A DNA stretch of 64,000 nt. Source: Ornithinimicrobium murale. GTDB taxonomy: Bacteria > Actinomycetota > Actinomycetes > Actinomycetales > Dermatophilaceae. The notes under the pieces were generated by a model. That model searched no databases. It was given only the letters and a program-made list of their open reading frames with translations, and had not been told where the DNA came from. Positions 24,731-34,256 of the stretch are shown piece after piece (position 1 is the first letter of the stretch; each line of letters opens with the position of its first letter). The stretch is taken from contig NZ_QLVD01000001.1 of the NCBI RefSeq assembly GCF_003352835.1, forward strand, positions 142,210 through 206,209. The letters are read 5' to 3'. The position numbers were made by a program, and so were the translations under genes.

Positions 24731-26197
24731 TCAGTCGGCCAGGGTGGTGTGCAGCTGGCGGGCTGCCTCGGCGATGGACCCCGACATCGAGGGGTAGACC
24801 GTGAAGGTCGAGGCGAACTGGTCGACGTTCAGCCGGTTGGCCACCGCCAGCGTCAACGGAAAGATCAGCTCAGAGGCGCGGGGCGCCACGACCACACCGC
24901 CGAGGATCGTGTCACTTCCGTTGCGGGCGAAGATCTTCACGAAACCGTGCTTGGTGTTCTGCATCTTGGCCCGCGGGTTGCCGGTCAGCGGCAGCATGAC
25001 CGCGCGGGCGTCGACCTTGCCGGAGTCCACATCGGCCTGGGAGACGCCCACCGTGGCGATCTCCGGGTCGGTGAAGATGTTGGAGCTGACCCGGCCGAGG
25101 TTGAGCGGCGCCACCGCGTCGCCCAGGGCGTGGGCGATCGCGATGCGCCCCTGCATCGCCGCGACGGAGGCCAGGGGCAGCACGCCCGTGCAGTCCCCGG
25201 CGGCGTAGATGCCGGGCACCGAGGTCCGCGAGACCCGGTCGACGTCGATGTGGCCTGAGGCGGAGAGCTGGACGCCGGCCTGCTCCAGACCCAGGTCAGC
25301 GGTGTTCGGGATCGAGCCGACGGCGAGCAGCGCGTGCGAGGCACTGACCTCACGACCGTCCTCCAGGGTCACCACGACCCCGTCACCGACCCGGACCACA
25401 CCGGCCGCACGGGAGCGGTTCAGGACGGTCATGCCACGGCTGCGGAAGACCTCCTCCAGCACCGTGGCGGCATCCTGGTCCTCACCGGGCAGCACCCGCT
25501 CGCGCGAGGAGACCAGGGTGACCCGGCAGCCGAGCCCGAGATAGGCGTGCGCCAGCTCGGCGCCGGTGACACCGGAGCCGATGACGACGAGGTGCTCGGG
25601 CAGCTCGGGCAGCTCGTAGATCTGTTGCCAGGTCAGGATCCGCTCCCCGTCGGGAACGGCAGTGTCGAGCACCCGTGGTCGCGCACCCGTGGCCACCAGG
25701 ATCACGTCGGCGTCCAGCTGGCGGGTGCCCCCGCGCCGCTCCTCGGCTGAGGGGGATGGCTCCTCCCCGGACTCCACGCTGTCCACCTCGGTGGCCACCT
25801 CGACCACGCCGGGGCGGACCAGCCGACCAGCCCCTCTGATGACCTCAACCCCTGCGTCGAGAAGTTTGTCGCGGATGTCCGTGCTCTGGGCGCTGGCCAG
25901 TCGCATGATGCGGCTGTTCACATCCGTGAGTCGGGCCCGGACCCCTTGGTCGCCGGGCGCGCCGTCAAAGCCGACACCGATCCGGTCGGCTGCGCTGAAC
26001 CGGTCCATGAAGTCGGCGGTGGCGATGAGGGCCTTGCTGGGCACGCAGTCGGTCAGGACCGCGGCCCCTCCGACCCCCTCCCGTTCGACCACGGTGACCC
26101 TGGCACCCAGGTGCGCAGCCGGCAGTGCGGCCTCATACCCTCCAGGTCCGCCCCCGACGATGACCACTGACTTCTGCATTCCACTCACAGGACCCAT
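24731..26197 (-). CDS. lpdA: NAD(P)H-quinone dehydrogenase (LpdA-like flavoprotein disulfide-reductase homologue)
   Basis: A 488-residue two-dinucleotide-fold flavoprotein: FAD motif VVIVGGGPGGYEAA, NAD motif VVIGSGVTGAELAHAYLGLG and the second FAD motif GIYAAGDCTG. The redox pair of lipoamide dehydrogenases is incomplete: the segment reads GGAAVLTDCVPSK, with Ala for the first Cys. The C-terminal His-Glu pair is also replaced (VYPSMSGSIAEAA). This matches mycobacterial LpdA (Rv3303c), a quinone reductase, rather than a true Lpd. An internal ATG six codons in is an alternative start that fits Mycobacterium better. Divergent from pnp by 23 bp. Confidence 0.88.
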   Translation of the reverse strand: MGPVSGMQKSVVIVGGGPGGYEAALPAAHLGARVTVVEREGVGGAAVLTDCVPSKALIATADFMDRFSAADRIGVGFDGAPGDQGVRARLTDVNSRIMRLASAQSTDIRDKLLDAGVEVIRGAGRLVRPGVVEVATEVDSVESGEEPSPSAEERRGGTRQLDADVILVATGARPRVLDTAVPDGERILTWQQIYELPELPEHLVVIGSGVTGAELAHAYLGLGCRVTLVSSRERVLPGEDQDAATVLEEVFRSRGMTVLNRSRAAGVVRVGDGVVVTLEDGREVSASHALLAVGSIPNTADLGLEQAGVQLSASGHIDVDRVSRTSVPGIYAAGDCTGVLPLASVAAMQGRIAIAHALGDAVAPLNLGRVSSNIFTDPEIATVGVSQADVDSGKVDARAVMLPLTGNPRAKMQNTKHGFVKIFARNGSDTILGGVVVAPRASELIFPLTLAVANRLNVDQFASTFTVYPSMSGSIAEAARQLHTTLAD

Positions 26198-26203
26198 CCA
26201 ACC

Positions 26204-26214
26204 ATCGGTACAGT
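26204..26214. promoter_or_regulatory. Overlapping divergent -10 boxes of lpdA and pnp
   Basis: TACAGT (26209-26214, plus) lies 6 nt before the pnp GTG. On the minus strand TACCGA/ACCGAT at about 26204-26210 lies 6-7 nt before the lpdA ATG. The two genes start only 23 bp apart, so polymerases would compete here. The lpdA box is off consensus. Confidence 0.45.
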
Positions 26215-26220
26215 GCCCCG

Positions 26221-27027
26221 GTGATCACCGAATCCCCTGCAGAGCTCGCGCGGGCGGCCGCGACCGTCATCTCCGAGCACACCGGCACCCCTCAGCACGA
26301 CGTCGCCCTGGTCCTGGGCAGCGGTTGGGGCCAGACCGCCGACCTGGTCGGTGAGACGGTCACCACCATCGAGAACACCGCGGTTCCGGGCTTCACCGAC
26401 GCGGCCGTCGCCGGGCACACCGGCACGATGCGTTCGGTGCAGATCAGCGGCAGCGGCAAGCGGGCCCTGGTCTTCGGGACGCGCACCCACTTCTACGAGG
26501 GTCGCGGCGTGCGTGCCGTCGTGCACGCCGTCCGCACCGCGGCGGCCGCCGGGTGCCGCACCATCGTGCTGACCAACGGTTGCGGCGGGCTCGACCCCGA
26601 CTGGGCACCCGGCACGCCGGTGCTGATCAGCGACCACATCAACCTGACTGGAGAGTCGCCCGTCGAGGGCGCCAACTTCGTCGACCTCACCGACCTCTAC
26701 ACACCACGGCTGCGGGATCTGGCCAGGGAGGTCGACCCGAGCCTGCCCGAGGGGGTCTACGTCCAGTTCCGCGGCCCGCACTACGAGACCCCGGCCGAGG
26801 TGCGGATGGCCAAGATCCTCGGCGGTGACCTGGTGGGCATGTCGACCACCCTGGAGGCGATCGCCGCCCGCGAGGCAGGCATGGAAGTCCTCGGCGTCTC
26901 CCTGGTCACCAACCCGGCCGCCGGCATCAGCAAGACCGCCCTGTCCCACCAGGAGGTCATCGAGGCCGGCCAGGCCGCGGCAGAGCGCTGCGGAACCCTT
27001 CTCGCGCAGATCATCGGCAGGATGTGA
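26221..27027 (+). CDS. pnp: Purine nucleoside phosphorylase
   Basis: A 268-residue trimeric-type (PNP/MTAP) enzyme: inosine or guanosine plus phosphate gives base plus (deoxy)ribose-1-P. Seen: LVLGSGWG phosphate loop, the TRTHFYEGRG loop, VLTNGCGGLDPDW (base-site region), ISDHINLTGESPVEG, FRGPHYETPAEV, VGMSTTLEAIAAREAGM (ribose/base contact, MSTTLE typical) and VTNPAAGIS. Length is usual. The GTG stop/start overlap (GTGA) couples it to the phosphosugar mutase, which can use its sugar-1-P product. Confidence 0.95.
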   Translation: MITESPAELARAAATVISEHTGTPQHDVALVLGSGWGQTADLVGETVTTIENTAVPGFTDAAVAGHTGTMRSVQISGSGKRALVFGTRTHFYEGRGVRAVVHAVRTAAAAGCRTIVLTNGCGGLDPDWAPGTPVLISDHINLTGESPVEGANFVDLTDLYTPRLRDLAREVDPSLPEGVYVQFRGPHYETPAEVRMAKILGGDLVGMSTTLEAIAAREAGMEVLGVSLVTNPAAGISKTALSHQEVIEAGQAAAERCGTLLAQIIGRM

Positions 27028-28700
27028 GTATGCCGACAGCCACCGACCTCATCCCCCTCGCCGAGGCCTGGCTCGCCGACGACCCGGACCAGCAGACGCG
27101 GGACGAGCTGACCGCGCTGATCGAGGCGGCCAGGTCCTCCGACGGGCCTGCTCTGGCCGAGCTGGCCGACCGGTTCTCCGGCCTCCTGGAGTTCGGCACG
27201 GCCGGCCTGCGTGGGGCCCTGGGCGCCGGTCCCAACCGGATGAACCGCGTGGTGGTGATCCGCACCGCAGCCGGCCTCACGGCATACCTCAAGGAGCAGG
27301 TCAACGCGGCGCCCACCGTGGTCATCGGGTTCGACGCGCGGCACAACTCCGACGTCTTCGCCCGGGACACCGCGGCGGTGGTGACCGCCGCCGGTGGTCG
27401 TGCCCTGGTGCTGCCGCGACCTCTGCCGACCCCGGTCCTGGCCTTCGCGATCGGCCACCTGGGTGCCGACGCCGGCGTGATGGTGACCGCCAGTCACAAC
27501 CCGCCGCAGGACAACGGTTACAAGGTCTACCTCGGCGACGGTTCCCAGATCGTGCCTCCGGCCGACTCCGACATTGCGGCGCACATCGGCGCCGTCGCCA
27601 CCGCCACGGAGGTGACCCTGGCAGCCTCCGGCTGGGAGACCCTCGACGACCGGCTCGTGGAGCGTTACGTCGAGGCGGCCTCCGCGGTCGTCTCCCCCGA
27701 CAGCCCACGGGAGCTGTCCGTCGTGCACACCGCACTGCACGGTGTCGGGTCCGACACAGTGCTGGCCGCCTTCGCCGCGGCCGGTTTCCCGGCACCGCAG
27801 ACGGTGCTGACCCAGTCTGCGCCCGACCCGGAGTTCCCGACCGTCTCCTTCCCCAACCCCGAGGAGCCGGGCGCGATCGATGCGGCTCTGGCCCAGGCGG
27901 ACACGGTGCAGCCCGATGTCGTCCTGGCCAACGACCCGGACGCCGACCGGTGCGCGGTGGCGGTGCCCGGCCCGGACGGCTGGCGCATGCTGCGGGGCGA
28001 CGAGGTGGGTGCCCTGCTCGGTCAGCACATCCTCAACCGTGGCGTCGACCCCTCCGGGGAGCGCACCGTGCTGGCCCGCTCCATCGTCTCCTCCCGTCTG
28101 CTGGGCGCGATGGCGCGTGCCGCCGGCCTGCCCGCGCAGGAGACGCTGACCGGGTTCAAGTGGATCGGACGCGTGCCGGGACTGCGCTTCGGATACGAGG
28201 AGGCGCTCGGCTACTGCGTCGACCCGGCCACCGTGCCGGACAAGGACGGCATCACCGCCGCTCTGCTCGTGGCCGAGCTGGCCGCGACCCTGAAGCAGGA
28301 GGGCCGCACGCTGCAGGACCTGCTGGATGATCTCGCCCTGACCCACGGTGTCCACCAGACCGACGCCTTCTCGGTGCGGGTCGAGGACCTCAGGATGATC
28401 GCCCCCGTGCTGCAGCGTCTGCGCAGCCATCCCCCGGCCGAGCTCGGGGGTGTCGCTGTCGCCTCCCTGGAGGATCTCGCCGAGGGCGCGGACGGTCTGC
28501 CGCCCACCGAGGGCCTGCGCTACCTGCTCGCCGACGACACCCGGGTGATCGTCCGGCCGAGTGGCACCGAGCCCAAGCTCAAGGTCTACCTTGAGGCGAT
28601 CGTCCCCGTCGAGGGCGAGGACCTAGCGGCGGCACGGTCCGAGGCGGGACGCCGCCTGAGTGCGGTCCGCGCCACCATGGAGGATTTGACCCGGGCCTGA
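27024..28700 (+). CDS. Phospho-sugar mutase (phosphopentomutase/phosphoglucomutase type)
   Basis: A 558-residue alpha-D-phosphohexomutase superfamily enzyme. FGTAGLRG near 58, phosphoserine loop TASHNP with Ser158, metal loop DPDADR (304-309), TGFKWIGR sugar loop, and the phosphate loop RPSGTEPK near the end. It is similar to M. tuberculosis PmmB (Rv3308), which also follows the nucleoside phosphorylase. Being coupled to pnp, it may turn ribose-1-P into ribose-5-P, the job of phosphopentomutase, of which no separate gene is seen. Specificity cannot be read from sequence. Confidence 0.9.
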   Translation: MSMPTATDLIPLAEAWLADDPDQQTRDELTALIEAARSSDGPALAELADRFSGLLEFGTAGLRGALGAGPNRMNRVVVIRTAAGLTAYLKEQVNAAPTVVIGFDARHNSDVFARDTAAVVTAAGGRALVLPRPLPTPVLAFAIGHLGADAGVMVTASHNPPQDNGYKVYLGDGSQIVPPADSDIAAHIGAVATATEVTLAASGWETLDDRLVERYVEAASAVVSPDSPRELSVVHTALHGVGSDTVLAAFAAAGFPAPQTVLTQSAPDPEFPTVSFPNPEEPGAIDAALAQADTVQPDVVLANDPDADRCAVAVPGPDGWRMLRGDEVGALLGQHILNRGVDPSGERTVLARSIVSSRLLGAMARAAGLPAQETLTGFKWIGRVPGLRFGYEEALGYCVDPATVPDKDGITAALLVAELAATLKQEGRTLQDLLDDLALTHGVHQTDAFSVRVEDLRMIAPVLQRLRSHPPAELGGVAVASLEDLAEGADGLPPTEGLRYLLADDTRVIVRPSGTEPKLKVYLEAIVPVEGEDLAAARSEAGRRLSAVRATMEDLTRA

Positions 28701-28731
28701 CCAACCGGCACGAGCACCGCCCGTCGGTCAG
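28697..28731. terminator. Imperfect hairpin between converging genes
   Basis: CTGACCAAC pairs with GTCGGTCAG, nine positions with one mismatch and a 17-nt loop, spanning both stop codons of the mutase and PH-domain genes. No T-tract. Confidence 0.45.
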
Positions 28732-29318
28732 CCGACAAGCAAGATGACCAGCAGGAACGCAACGGATCCGAGCAGGGGCACCAGGGCGCCCCTGGCCCAG
28801 GTCCGGTGCACGCCGCGCCCGGGCTCCTCCACCCCGCCAGCCAGCCTCCACCGCTGCCACTCCTTCTCCACCCGGCCCGCGATCACCTCGGCGTTGTTGC
28901 CCTCCCGGGCCTTCCGTCGGGTAGTCGACTCGGCATAGCTGTCGATGTCGCGGCGGGGTCGCAGCTCCCGCCGGACGGGGATCGCCCAGGAGCTGTGCTT
29001 GGTCCCGGCGTTGTCGACCAGTTCGAGCGCCCACTGGTGCTTGACCGCGCCCAGCCGCTCGTAGGGGACCGTCACGTCGGTGACCAGGTTGCTCATCGTG
29101 ACCCCGCCAGGCTCGATCCGCACGGCAGGCCGCAGCAGCACGACCCACACGATCGCTGCGACGACGGCCAGGAAGGCGGCGGGTGAGAACGGGTTGTTGC
29201 CCAGACCTGCCTCGACCGAGCCCATCACGACGGCGAGCCCGGCGACCGCCACCAGGATCACCCACCCGACGATGCGTGCGGGCAGGGTGCGATAGGTCTG
29301 TGACTCGGAGGCAGCCAT
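28728..29318 (-). CDS. PH-domain-containing membrane protein
   Basis: A 196-residue protein with two N-terminal membrane helices (about 17-36 and 46-63). A bacterial PH-like (bPH) segment follows (VRIEPGGVTMSNLVTDVTVPYERLGAVKH), then a charged region, and a last helix at the C-terminus (LVPLLGSVAFLLVILLVG). bPH proteins are common in Actinobacteria and mostly uncharacterised. The ATG lies 9 nt from TACACT; a frame extends far upstream but through the divergent kinase gene. Function unknown. Confidence 0.75.
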   Translation of the reverse strand: MAASESQTYRTLPARIVGWVILVAVAGLAVVMGSVEAGLGNNPFSPAAFLAVVAAIVWVVLLRPAVRIEPGGVTMSNLVTDVTVPYERLGAVKHQWALELVDNAGTKHSSWAIPVRRELRPRRDIDSYAESTTRRKAREGNNAEVIAGRVEKEWQRWRLAGGVEEPGRGVHRTWARGALVPLLGSVAFLLVILLVG

Positions 29319-29327
29319 GGTCCGGTC

Positions 29328-29366
29328 AGTGTAGGGCCGGGACCGGCCCATCCGGGGACGTAAACT
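29328..29366. promoter_or_regulatory. Divergent -10 boxes of the PH-domain and kinase-like genes
   Basis: TACACT on the minus strand (29328-29333), 9 nt from the PH-domain ATG, and TAAACT on the plus strand (29361-29366), 8 nt from the kinase-like ATG. Both imply very short or absent 5' leaders. Confidence 0.5.
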
Positions 29367-29374
29367 GCTGCCCC

Positions 29375-30043
29375 ATGAGTCCCGAGTCCGCCCCGTGTGC
29401 CCGGGTGTTGGTGCTCGCCGGCCCCAGTGGAGCCGGCAAGTCGCGGCTCGCCCGCCGCCTGCACGCCGCCCACGGTTGGCCGATCGTGCAGCTCGACGAC
29501 TTCTATCGCGAGGTGGACGACCCGGACCTGCCGATGAGCCCACAGGCCGACCTGCCCGACTGGGACGACGTGCGCTCGTGGCGGCTGGACGACGCGCTCG
29601 AGGCCCTGGACACCCTCTGCCGGGAGGGGTCGGTGGAGGTGCCCGTCTATGACATCGCCACCTCCCGCGCGACCGGCACGCACCGCCTGGAGCTGGAGGG
29701 TCACCCCGTCGTGATCGCCGAGGGCATCTTCGCCGCCGACACGATCGCCGGACTGAGGTGCCGCGGCCTGCTTGCCGACGCCTGGTGCATCCGCAACCGC
29801 CCCACCAAGACCTTCGCCCGCCGGCTGATCCGCGACCTGGCCGAGCGGCGCAAACCACCGCTCACCCTCATCCGGAGAGGGCTGGCGCTCCGGCGGCTGG
29901 AGCCAGGTATCGTCGGTGCCCAGCAGGCCCTGGGAGCCGAGCCGATGACTGCCCGTGAGGCCGAGGGCAGGATCCCGGACCTGATCGCACGCACACCGGG
30001 ACACACCGAGCAGGAGGCGCGTCGACGTGGGACAGCATCCTGA
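29375..30043 (+). CDS. Uridine kinase-like P-loop protein
   Basis: A 222-residue nucleoside/nucleotide kinase-like NTPase. Walker A GPSGAGKS is near residue 16, followed by LDDFYREVDDPDLP, the aspartate-rich substrate loop of uridine kinases, then DVPVYDIATSRATG-type and VIAEGIFAADTI segments. The C-terminal Arg-rich RLIRDLAERRKPP resembles the lid region. Uridine phosphorylation is inferred; other small substrates are possible. It fits the nucleoside salvage theme. Its last 17 nt overlap the start of the downstream membrane-protein gene, so it likely heads the MoxR operon. Confidence 0.8.
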   Translation: MSPESAPCARVLVLAGPSGAGKSRLARRLHAAHGWPIVQLDDFYREVDDPDLPMSPQADLPDWDDVRSWRLDDALEALDTLCREGSVEVPVYDIATSRATGTHRLELEGHPVVIAEGIFAADTIAGLRCRGLLADAWCIRNRPTKTFARRLIRDLAERRKPPLTLIRRGLALRRLEPGIVGAQQALGAEPMTAREAEGRIPDLIARTPGHTEQEARRRGTAS

Positions 30044-31469
30044 CCAGAACCGTTGGCAGTCCGACGACGACTCCGACGCCGAGCCGACCTACTGGCAGCC
30101 GGGACGCTATGTCGACTCCGGTCACGACGAGGAGCCCGCCTCCGACGACCCGCAGTCCCCGCCTGCCGGTCGGGATACCCCTGCCTCGCCACCTCCCCCT
30201 GGCGAGCAGGCCACCTACGGTGACCCCTCGGCATACGGCCAGCAGACACCGCCTCCACCGCCGACCTACGGACAGGGCTACGGCCAACAGCCGCCCTACG
30301 GACAGGCCCCGCCACCGACCTACGGACAGGCCCCGCCACCGACCTACGGACAGGGCTACGGCCAACAGCCGCCCTACGGACAGCCCCCACCGCCCACCTA
30401 CGGACAGGGCTACGGCCAACAGCCGCCCTACGGACAGCCCCCACCGCCGCCCTACGGGCAGGGCTACGGCCAACAGCCGCCCTACGGACAGGCACCGCCA
30501 CCCACCTACGGACAGCCGGGGCAGTGGCACAACCTTCCGCCGGAGGAGCTGGCGCGGCTGCACCAGCCAGGAGTCATCCCGCTCCGTCCGCTGAGGCTGG
30601 GTGACATGTTCGAGGGCGCGCTGCGGACCATGCGGCGCAACCCCGAGGCCACGATCGGGATGGCCGTGCTCGTGCTCGGCGTGTTGATGGTGCCCTCGCT
30701 GGCCTTCACGATGTTCATCCCCACGCTGTTCCCCGATCTGGCGACGCTCGATGCCATCGCCGTGGCGGGTCTGGTGCCTACCCTGCTCAACTCCCTGGCC
30801 ACGATGGCCCTGAGCGGCTTTGTGATCTATGTGGTCAGCGAGGCGGCCCTGGGTGACCGGGTGGGCATCGGGCAGACGTGGAGCGCGGTCAAGGGACGCA
30901 TCCCCTCGCTGATCGGCATCTCGATCCTGTCCTTCCTGATCATCGTCGGGCTCGTCCTGGGGCTGGTCCTGGTCATGGTGGCCCTGGCTGTGCTCGGCCC
31001 CCTGGGCGTGATCGCGATGATCCCGATCTTCCTGGCGATCCTGCCGCTGACGCTCTGGCTCTATGCCCGCCTGTCCCTCGGAGCGGCAGCCGTCGTCCTG
31101 GAGAAGGCCGGCCCGGGCACCGGCATCAAGCGCACCTGGGCCCTCACCGAGGGCAAGCAGGCCTGGCGCGTGCTGGGCATCACCTTGCTGGCCGGTCTGC
31201 TCGCCACCATCTTCGCGGGACTCATCAGTGGGATCCTTGGACTCCTGATCGGGCTGCTGATCGAGCTGGTCTCCGGTGACATCAGCACGCAGTACTACCT
31301 CCGCGTCATCGTCGAACACGTGAGCACCTTCCTGGTCGGTGCGATCGTGACGCCTTTCACCGCGGGCGTCACGGCCCTGCTCTACCTCGACCAGCGCATG
31401 CGGCGCGAGGGCCTGGACGTCGGTCTGGTCCGCGCCGCTCAGGAGCGCGCCGCCGCGCGACGGTCCTGA
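30027..31469 (+). CDS. Membrane protein with N-terminal YGQ-rich repeats (GPDPase membrane-domain-like)
   Basis: A 480-residue protein. Residues 1-60 are acidic and disordered. Residues 65-170 are a low-complexity Pro/Gln/Tyr/Gly region with four GQGYGQQPPYGQ motifs. From about 190 (LRLGDMFEGALRTMRRNPEA) to 460 there are six or more membrane helices, as in the glycerophosphodiester-phosphodiesterase membrane domain family. No catalytic GPDPase domain exists. The GTG start overlaps the kinase-like gene by 17 nt. It heads the DUF4129-DUF4350-MoxR-DUF58 run. The sticky N-terminus could form clusters at the membrane; this is speculation. Confidence 0.78.
   Translation: MGQHPDQNRWQSDDDSDAEPTYWQPGRYVDSGHDEEPASDDPQSPPAGRDTPASPPPPGEQATYGDPSAYGQQTPPPPPTYGQGYGQQPPYGQAPPPTYGQAPPPTYGQGYGQQPPYGQPPPPTYGQGYGQQPPYGQPPPPPYGQGYGQQPPYGQAPPPTYGQPGQWHNLPPEELARLHQPGVIPLRPLRLGDMFEGALRTMRRNPEATIGMAVLVLGVLMVPSLAFTMFIPTLFPDLATLDAIAVAGLVPTLLNSLATMALSGFVIYVVSEAALGDRVGIGQTWSAVKGRIPSLIGISILSFLIIVGLVLGLVLVMVALAVLGPLGVIAMIPIFLAILPLTLWLYARLSLGAAAVVLEKAGPGTGIKRTWALTEGKQAWRVLGITLLAGLLATIFAGLISGILGLLIGLLIELVSGDISTQYYLRVIVEHVSTFLVGAIVTPFTAGVTALLYLDQRMRREGLDVGLVRAAQERAAARRS
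30270..30515 (+). repeat. In-frame coding repeat (GQGYGQQPPYGQ, four copies)
   Basis: DNA copies begin near 30270, 30348, 30402 and 30456; the last three intervals are 78, 54 and 54 nt. Copies are nearly identical at DNA level, so length is likely to vary between strains without breaking the frame. Confidence 0.85.
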
Positions 31470-31472
31470 CCC

Positions 31473-32084
31473 GTGCTCGATCCTGACCGGGACGAGGCCC
31501 GGGAGCTGCTGCAGCGCGAGCTCTCCGGCGCCGACTACAACCGGCCCGAGTCCTTCATCGCCCGAGCCCTCAACTGGCTGATGGAGCGACTCTCGGGGTT
31601 GATCGAGATCATCCCCGGCTCCACCGGCCTGTCCACCCTGCTGCTGGGCGTGGTGATCGCGCTGGTCGTCGTGGCCGTGTTCTTCGCCATCCGTGGCACG
31701 CGACGCTCCCGCCGGCTGACCACGCGGGACACCGGTCCCGTGCTGGCCGAGGCCGGGCTGAGCGCAGAGGACTACCGTGCCCGGGCTGCGGCGTCCGCCC
31801 GGGCCGGCGACTGGGACGCCGTCCTGCTGGACTCCTACCGTGCCATCGCCGCGGCGACCGACGAGCGGGCGCTGCTCGATGAGCTGCCCGGCACCACGGC
31901 GCACGAGATCGCCGTCGCCCTGCGCCAGCCGTTCCCCGACCGCGCCAGCGACCTGCTCACCGCCGCCGATGCCTTCGACGCCGTCTGCTACGGCGGTCGG
32001 ACTGCCCAGCAGGTGCAGGCCGAGCGGGTGCGCGAGCTGGACCGGACCCTCGCCCGGACCCGACCAGCCCGAGTCGCCTCGTGA
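31473..32084 (+). CDS. DUF4129 domain-containing membrane protein
   Basis: A 203-residue protein: an N-terminal extracytoplasmic segment with DRDEARELLQREL, one membrane helix at about 53-73 (LLLGVVIALVVVAVFFAI), and a cytoplasmic DUF4129-like helical domain from about 95 (YRARAAASARAGDWDAVLLDSYRAI). In other bacteria DUF4129 occurs beside MoxR and DUF58 and is sometimes fused to transglutaminase. It begins 3 bp after its neighbour and overlaps the DUF4350 gene by 4 bp. Function unknown. Confidence 0.8.
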   Translation: MLDPDRDEARELLQRELSGADYNRPESFIARALNWLMERLSGLIEIIPGSTGLSTLLLGVVIALVVVAVFFAIRGTRRSRRLTTRDTGPVLAEAGLSAEDYRARAAASARAGDWDAVLLDSYRAIAAATDERALLDELPGTTAHEIAVALRQPFPDRASDLLTAADAFDAVCYGGRTAQQVQAERVRELDRTLARTRPARVAS

Positions 32085-33246
32085 GGGCCAGCACCGGACG
32101 CCGGTTGGCCCTCTGGGGCGTGGTCGTGTTGGTCCTTGCCGTCGCCGCGGCCGTCCTGGGGGGCATGCGCACCACCAACGAGCTCCCGTTCGACCCGGAC
32201 AACCCCGAGGACAACGGCATGCAGGCTCTCGCCCGGGTGCTGGAGCGGCAGGGTGTCGAGGTCACCGTCGCCCGTGGTCTCCCCCAGCTGCTGGGCACAC
32301 CCGTCTCCCCGGACAGCACGGTCCTGGTGGCCGGCACGGCCCTGGTCGGCGAGGATGCGGGGCAGCAACTGAGCCGGTATGCCGAGGGGGCCGGTCGACT
32401 GGTCGTCCTCAGCCCCGAGTCCAACACCGGGGAGGTCCTCGACCTGCCGGTCGAGGGCGGCAGCTATGCGCAGGTGGGATCGGCCGCGCCGGGCTGCGAG
32501 GCCGGCCTGCTGCACTGGCGGGACGGCGACCAGGTCAGCGGCGCCAACCGGCTGGTCGAGGTGACCGGCGACGACCGGTCGGTCGTCCCGTGCTTCCCGC
32601 CGACCCCCGGCTACCACGCGGGTGGTGCCCAGGCCGGCTTCGTTGTCGAGCTGCCTGCTGCCGGGGACCGCCCCGACACCGTGGTGGCCGGCATCGCCAC
32701 GTCGCTGACCAACGAGCACATCACCGATGACGCCAACGCCGCTGCGGGCCTGCGGCTGCTCGGGGCCCACCCGCACCTGGTCTGGTATGTCCCGGCCGTG
32801 TCCGACGCCGGCGACACCGCTCCCCAGTCCCTCATCGACGTGCTGCCCGAGGCCTTCCTTCCCTCGGTGGTGTTGCTGGTGCTGGCGCTGTTGGCCACCA
32901 TGCTGTGGCGCGGACGCCGCCTCGGCCCGGTGGTGACCGAGCCACTGCCCGCCCTCATCAGGTCGGTCGAGACGACCCGGAGCCGCAGCCAGCTGTACCG
33001 GCGGGCCCAGGACCGCGAGCGTGCCCTGGCCGTCCTGCAGCTCGGGGCCCGGCGCCGCCTGGCGGCCCGGGTGGGCCTGACCAGGCACGCCCCGCCACAC
33101 CTGGTGGTGCAGGCCGTCGCGGAGGCGACCGGTCGGCATACCGATGAGCTGCACCGGTTGCTGGTCGAGGCGACCGCACCCGATGACGAGACACTGGTTC
33201 GGATCGCCCGCGAGGTGCGGTCCCTCGAGGAAGGGATGATCGGCTG

Positions 33247-33247
<1 letters not shown>
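32081..33247 (+). CDS. DUF4350 domain-containing protein
   Basis: A 388-residue protein: N-terminal helix (about 9-28); an extracytoplasmic domain resembling a GATase/ThuA-like fold (NGMQALARVLERQGVEV, then YAEGAGRLVVLSPE); a second helix near 263-281 (LPSVVLLVLALLATMLW); and a basic cytoplasmic tail. DUF4350 proteins are typically membrane partners of MoxR/DUF58 systems. The stop overlaps the MoxR ATG by one base (TGATG), showing tight coupling. Catalytic residues are not evident. Confidence 0.82.
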
Positions 33248-34254
<1,007 letters not shown>

Positions 34255-34256
34255 CC

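Noticed and set aside
26781..28430. 549-codon minus-strand frame
   Set aside because: Antisense to the pnp and phosphosugar mutase genes; low-complexity His/Gly/Arg composition and no domain.
29868..31904. 678-codon open frame on the minus strand
   Set aside because: It lies opposite the kinase-like, YGQ-repeat and DUF4129 genes, which have recognisable domains. Long antisense frames are a by-product of G/C-rich third positions.
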